52,636 nt of DNA from Chromera velia. Lineage: Eukaryota > Sar > Chromeraceae. Location: assembly GCA_018398765.1 (NCBI GenBank), contig JAHBMJ010002227.1:34117-86752 (forward strand), read 5' to 3'. The notes under the pieces were generated by a model. It searched no databases. It saw only the letters and a program-made list of their open reading frames with translations, and was not told the origin of the DNA. Both the position numbers and the translations under genes were made by a program. Below, in pieces: positions 47,826 to 52,636 of the stretch (positions are counted from its first letter, which is position 1; each line of letters begins with the position of its first letter).

Positions 47826-50120
47826 CGAAGCGATGCGGACCAAGCGTTTGCCGTCAACGTCACTTCTCTGTATGCGTGAATCTGTGTGTGTGGTTCACTT
47901 GCGCTTTCGTTTTGCCCACATTGCGTCTCAACAACAGAGGGTAGCAGAAGGCGAAAGAAGCAAAAGGAGGGCAGGGGAGCCTGACAGAAGTCCTCTGATG
48001 AAGGCCGATCTATTTTCTTTTGCCGTGCACCCATGTGCACATGTATTTATTCATATGCATGCAGGTGACCTCGATCGAGGACCTGAAGAGGGAGGTGTAC
48101 CATCTCCAGAGGGATCTTCTCCAGGGTCGGTGTGTTTTCTTTTCTGGTCGTGCTTTTTGGGGATTCCTTCTTTGTGTGTGTGTGTTCCTAATTTTCCTCC
48201 CGTCAAAGTATTTCGTGATCATGTTTTTTCCCTCCCAAACACACACCACCCTTGATGCGTCTGTCACTCCGGGCGCTTCCGTTGCTGGGTGTGTTCTGTT
48301 TTTCTTCGGAACCTCCCGGTTCGTCCGTTACTCTAGAACCCTCGCCTCCCTGGAGTGGATCTTTTAAGCGGTCGACTTTTCCCGTCTGATTTCTGTATCA
48401 CACCACACCTTCTGAGTAATAATGGGCCATCTAGAACGACGTGAACTGTGTGTGAGTGCAGAGAGGACGAAGGTGAAGGCCCTCTCGGAAGAGCTGGAGA
48501 ATCCCATGAACGTCCACAGGTCAGACAAACAGATCAACAAAGAAACAAATAAACAGAAAGACAGAGAGACAGAATGAATGTCGCCAGGAAAAGCGAAGCC
48601 TTGGAGGAATTCGAATGGCAGACTGAATAAAATTGGGATTGAGAGAGGAAGAAAAGAGTCGAAGAGACGAACAGAGGAAGAGAGAGAGAACCAAATTAAA
48701 AAAAGGGCAACCAGGTACACTCCTACCAAAAGACTTCCACGGCTGAAGAGCCTGTCTCTTCATCTGCTCCTACCTCCCTAGGTTCAAGTGGAGGCAGCTT
48801 GAGTAGGCCGAATGAATGGTCTGACTGACATCGTGGGTATTTGACTGGCTGACAGACAAAGAATACATTATTGTTTTGTTCCCACTTCCCCCCTCATGCA
48901 GGTGGAGGAAGTTGGAGGGTGCCGACCCTGCGACTTACGAGATGGTGCAGAAGGTGAAGACACTCCAGAGACGACTGATTCAGAAAACAGAGGAGGTCGT
49001 CGAGAAAGATCTGCAGATTCAGGAGAAGGAGAAACTTTACGTCGAACTCAAGGTTGGAAAGTGCACTAGTATCAAGTCATTCACTGAGCATGCAGGCGTC
49101 AGTCAATCAGTCGGTCACGATCTAGCAGTCAGTAAGGCGACGAGACGGTCTCTCTCTCTGAGCACAATCCAATAGGGAAACAAACAGGAGGGAGATTTGA
49201 GGAAGTTTTGATACTCACCTTGCAGCTTGAAGGTGCATTCTCTGTGACCCCTTTCATTGAACTCTTCATATTTTCTCCCGCTTCCCTCCCGTTCACTCTG
49301 CTGTTGTGTGTTCATCCCGCGGACCCCCCCTCAAACCATGCCGTTAACCTCTCCTTCGTCTCCAGAATGCATCATACTCAAAATAAACAAATGTGTCTCG
49401 CTGTCGGTCTATCCGCAGAATATCCTGGCAAGGCAGCCGGGCCCCGAAGTAGCGGAGCAGCTGACCATCTACCAGCAGAACATGAAGGACAAGACCAAGC
49501 AGATGAAGGCAATGGCAAGCGAGCTCAATATGTACCATGCTCAGGTGTGTGTTTGAGGAGAAACTTTCGTCGTGTATGATAGCATACCTGGCTGAGCTAT
49601 TACACAGCCAGATCATTTCCTTTCTGTGCCCATTTCGATTTCCGTTTTCTTTGCTGCTTCAAAGTTGAAACATGCATGCCTTTCTGTTTTCTACTGGTGT
49701 GCATTCAATGACAAATGTCTGCCCCCCCTTAATTTTTTGTGCGTGCAGGTGGGTGAGTACAAGGACGAGATCGAGCGTCTGACGAGGGACATGCAGGACC
49801 TCAAGAGGAAATACTTCGAGACGAAGAAGAAGGAAATGACCCTCAGGGACACCAACAGACCAGACGTCAGTCAGTCACGACTCTTCTCACGCAACTTCAT
49901 TTATCTACAAGATCAGCAAGTCTCCGCTTTTTGCCGTCGCAGGACTATCAGCTTTGTTTTTCAGTCTTCCTTTTGTGTCTCTGACACTCCATCTTAATTT
50001 GAAGAAAGGAACAGCTGTAACATTTTCTGTTCCTGCAATTCTCTGCAGGCTTCAATCAAGCCTCAGATGATCAGCAACCAGCAAAAGTTCACGGGAGGCG
50101 GCTTCAACTTGAGTGTCTAG
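40309..50120 (+). CDS. CFAP58: Cilia- and flagella-associated protein 58 (CCDC147)
   Basis: Coiled-coil axonemal protein needed for motile cilia and flagella. Twenty exons close in phase to 878 residues: 40309-40532, 40829-40931, 41126-41315, 42274-42369, 42990-43159, 43535-43756, 44096-44183, 44639-44738, 45212-45418, 45710-45806, 46099-46187, 46458-46643, 46942-47020, 47494-47694, 48065-48125, 48462-48519, 48902-49052, 49419-49544, 49749-49865, 50049-50120. The animal protein is about 870 residues and conserved blocks align throughout: FEALEKDFQEVLQELLGDKS near the N-terminus, CRELNAEIV, VRTDRNLYSKNL (about 505-516), ISERDILGTQLIRRNDELAL (619-638), ELENPMNVHRWRKLE (715-729), ILARQPGPE and the terminal FTGGGF. 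It is almost entirely predicted coiled coil without a signal peptide or membrane segment. It implies a flagellated stage. Nine of 19 introns begin GTCA. Confidence 0.96.
41470..41690. repeat. (TTTC)n/(TC)n/(TGTC)n microsatellite in CFAP58 intron 3
   Basis: Blocks of TTTC, TC and TGTC repeats alternate for about 220 bp inside the intron 41316-42273. Similar arrays sit in other introns of the gene: (TC)n(TG)n at about 43185-43237, (CA)n at about 44289-44323, (TTTC)n at about 47169-47273 and (CA)n(GA)n at about 47753-47825. Confidence 0.9.
44533..44660 (+). repeat. Duplicated acceptor and exon start in CFAP58 intron 7
   Basis: TGCAGATCTGTTGAA followed by GACGTCCAAGCA occurs at about 44533-44560 and again at 44634-44661, where it forms the real acceptor and first codons of exon 8. 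In the second copy one T is added (GAATGACGTCC). The upstream copy lies in the intron and would shift the frame if used. Confidence 0.8.
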
Positions 50121-50332
50121 AATGGATACAAACGTGCTTGCAATGCAGAAAATGATTAAATATGCATTGAACAGTGCATTATAAAGTTTCAAGTTTTAAA
50201 AAATGAAAAGCATATGCATATACATTTTTTCATTTACTGCTTCAAAACTATACTATTACGAATTTATTATACACAGAAATTGACAAGCAAAGCGGTGTAT
50301 GAGTATGTATTTTACTACTAAACTGAGTAGTA

Positions 50333-50364
<32 letters not shown>
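50333..50364. repeat. (ATTG)n microsatellite
   Basis: Eight perfect ATTG units about 210 bp after the CFAP58 stop codon. Confidence 0.9.
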
Positions 50365-50417
50365 CTATATTCCGCCCTAGGGCCTTCCCGCTACTACATC
50401 TATGAACCGGCACACTA

Positions 50418-50805
50418 CCATGGGCGATATAAGTTTTGTATACTCATCTTTTGACCTCTCTAGCGCCAATGAAATATAACAAGAAGTAAACATTTATATA
50501 ATTAAATTAGTAAGCTATAACAGTTTCAATCAGGTGTTAATTAGGGGTTGTGGGGAGAATGTGTCTCAAATATAAGTAAACTTATTTTTTCTGAAGTGAC
50601 CGATCGACCAAGCCTATAAAAAGTAAGACATAAATTTATAATTCAATCTAGCTTTACCAATTGAGGACGTATAAAGCCAACTACTTTAAAGTAATACTTT
50701 ATGCTGTATCTACTTCTATTCTAGCCTGCTTGATCCAGTGTCGACTTTAAAAACGAATCTTCGCCAACTCCACAAAAAAATATACAATACTTTTGTCGCC
50801 CATGG
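50418..50805. mobile_element. 388-bp MITE, copy 1
   Basis: Starts CCATGGGCGATATAAG and ends CTTTTGTCGCCCATGG, so the ends are inverted repeats of about 24 bp with three differences. The inside is AT-rich and non-coding. It is nearly identical to 51353-51740. The left flank is TA and the right flank TG. Confidence 0.85.
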
Positions 50806-51352
50806 TGTTGATCGAGCAAACTTTCGACAAGAACATACAAAAGAACAAATAAAAAAATATAATAAAAATATGATTGTCAAGCGGTAAGAATTTGAAAGAA
50901 GACAATGTATGATTTGTTTGATAGAAGTGATCTTTACTTGATTTATTGTAAGTCAAACTTTTGTTGTTCTGAATTTTACTAACATATAGAAACTTAGTTT
51001 TTATTTTTTTAGGTTCAAATCATTATACAGTCGAACACATCTACTCTTTTTTGTGAGGAACAAAGTACATTGAACCTTTTTATAATAGAGCTTTTCTGAT
51101 AGTTTAGCTTCTCTAGTTTAAATGAGTTGATATAGGAAAAAAGTGATTTCACACCTTATCAGTATCAAAATGTTCTCTATAATCAAGAAGCCCTCTATAC
51201 AATCAACTGATTTCAAGAAAAACAAAACGTTCATAAAGAAATAAAACAAATAAGCGCTTATAGTAAATAGACTCTTAGTGAGTTGAGTTTAATTCAACTT
51301 TGAATAAAATATGTGTTTCACAAAAAAAAAAGATCCACTTTTGGGGTCAATA
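50806..51352. other. AT-rich spacer between the two MITE copies
   Basis: I see no gene or RNA here. The stretch is rich in A and T with one short open frame on the minus strand that has no coding character. Confidence 0.5.
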
Positions 51353-51740
51353 CCATGGGCGACATAAGTTTTGTATACTCATCTTTTGACCTCTCTAGCG
51401 CCAATGAAATATAACAAGAAGTAAACATTTATACAATTAAATTAGTAAGCTATAACAGTTTCAATCAGGTGTTAATTAGGGGTTGTGGGGAGAATGTGTC
51501 TCAAATATAAGTAAACTTATTTTTTCTGAAGTGACCGATCGACCAAGCCTATAAAAAGTAAGATATAAATTTATAATTCAATCTAGCTTTACCAATTGAG
51601 GACGTATAAAGCCAATTACTTTAAAGTAATACTTTATGTTGTATCTACTTCTATTCTAGCCTGCTTGATCCAGTGTTGACTTCAAAAACGAATCTTCGCC
51701 AACTCTACAAAAAAATATACAATACTTTTGTCGCCCATGG
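51353..51740. mobile_element. 388-bp MITE, copy 2
   Basis: Same length and termini as copy 1, with roughly eight to ten single-base differences by eye. It is flanked by TA on both sides (51351-51352 and 51741-51742), the target duplication typical of Tc1/mariner elements. No transposase is encoded, so it would depend on one elsewhere. Confidence 0.87.
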
Positions 51741-52020
51741 TAGTAAACCAATTTGAATACGTATTTTTTTTATAGTTATACAGTATAATATATACACATA
51801 CACATACCTTAATTCATTTACATCTGCAACCAGGCCTATGATTCTCATTCCAGTTCTGATTGATTCTAATCAAAAATATTTTTTAAGATCGATCGAGGCA
51901 GTGCATGGATTCCAGCCAAAGTCAAAATCTAGGTAAAAATAGCGGGAAAATATTCTTCCTCTAATTTTTTACTCCCTATAGCTTCATGCATGATCAATGG
52001 AAAGCGACTCGACCGCTTGG

Positions 52021-52254
52021 TCAACCGGTGGACTCTAGGGTGGACTCGAATAATGCCATTGCCAGCTGCTGACTGGCAGCACCATCGCTCCTAATAATGT
52101 AAACTTGTCCTTTGACAAGTCTCCTCGACGTCACTTCCCTGTAATAGGGCCTGTATGCTGCGCTACCCCCTTTCTGGAAGGGAAGCCTCAGGTAGGAGAT
52201 GTAGAAGCCCAACAAGGTCGACACACCCTCCTGCAGAGACATTGATTGTGCCAT
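52021..52254 (-). CDS. Small unknown ORF near the right edge
   Basis: An ATG at 52254 opens 77 residues (MAQSMSLQEGVSTLLGFYIS at the start, SRRLVKGQVYIIRSDGAASQ in the second half) to a stop at 52021. Amino-acid composition is plausible for a real protein and the surrounding 500 bp are less AT-rich than the spacer to the left. A possible acceptor (ctctgcag) within it means it could be part of a spliced minus-strand gene reaching past the window. Family not recognised. Confidence 0.3.
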   Translation of the reverse strand: MAQSMSLQEGVSTLLGFYISYLRLPFQKGGSAAYRPYYREVTSRRLVKGQVYIIRSDGAASQQLAMALFESTLESTG

Positions 52255-52579
52255 GATTAGAGAATGATTTCACGACCATTGACAGTCAAACACTGTGAGA
52301 CAGACACCTGTCCTAAAACGCAAATAAATTCAAACGCGATCCAAGCAGGCCTGCAGTACTGTGACAGGCTCTGACGTACTTTACAGCACAAGAACAAGAA
52401 AGGAACAAAGGAAAGAGCCCTGGAGCACTATCGGACTGGAAGGGAAGGCGGAGGGAAACGACGATCAAAAAACGCGTTTCTTGTGAGGATTCTGCTGCCT
52501 CACTGTTGAAATGAAGGGGTGCAGATTCAAACGAATCCACAAGTTCCATGTGTTGCCTTTGAGTGATTCACAAAAGCAA

Positions 52580-52586
52580 GAGCGCG

Positions 52587-52627
<41 letters not shown>

Positions 52628-52636
52628 GGGGGGGGG
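52580..52636. repeat. (CG)n(CA)n microsatellite and G run at the window end
   Basis: CG dinucleotides pass into a CA array and the window ends in ten Gs. The abrupt G run may be an assembly or contig edge effect. Confidence 0.8.

Overview
This is eukaryotic nuclear DNA. It has spliced protein genes with many short GT-AG introns, abundant microsatellites, and a large share of decayed mobile elements. Mid GC content, a flagellar gene, TGCATGC-type motifs near genes and at intron 3' ends, and algal-style retroelements would fit a photosynthetic alveolate such as a chromerid alga (Chromera-like). That is an inference; no taxonomic marker (rRNA, organelle gene) lies in the window.

Left genic block (1-7.6 kb): an N-terminal-motor kinesin runs leftward from an ATG at 5363, with ten exons resolved and its 3' end unresolved near the window edge. 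A divergent promoter of about 950 bp separates it from a rightward two-exon gene (6314-7578) for a secreted DUF2807-type beta-helix protein. Middle genic block (19.0-22.0 kb): a rightward three-exon gene encodes a 729-residue PX-domain protein with WD40-like repeats and a Gly/Pro-rich tail. Right genic block (40.3-50.1 kb): a rightward gene resolves into 20 exons and codes for an 878-residue CFAP58/CCDC147 orthologue, a coiled-coil axoneme protein. All phases close and length matches the animal protein closely.

Between these lie mobile elements. A complete but dead Ty1/copia-like element is at 11168-16732 (LTRs, 5-bp target duplication CGGAG, coding on the minus strand). A complete but dead Ty3/gypsy-like element is at 22835-28772 (LTRs, duplication ACATG, initiator-Met-like primer site), with a Tudor-like C-terminal module. 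There are also a composite inverted-repeat element between two TTAA sites (17108-18667); a 2.8-kb element with inverted termini, a CATTGAG flank duplication and two unknown minus-strand ORFs (29004-31818); an inverted-repeat structure at 38398-39634; and two 388-bp MITE copies at 50418 and 51353. A 280-bp repeat carrying a piece of the copia LTR occurs twice (9006 and 10963) around a broken unknown gene.

The most unusual general signal concerns splicing. Of 31 introns resolved in four genes, 19 start with GTCA and 11 with GTCAGTCA, often running on as a GTCAGTCAGTCAG tetranucleotide array instead of the usual GTAAGT/GTGAGT. About 28 of 31 end in GCAG, often ATGCAG. Exon boundaries were chosen by eye from phase closure and family conservation; no RNA evidence was available.
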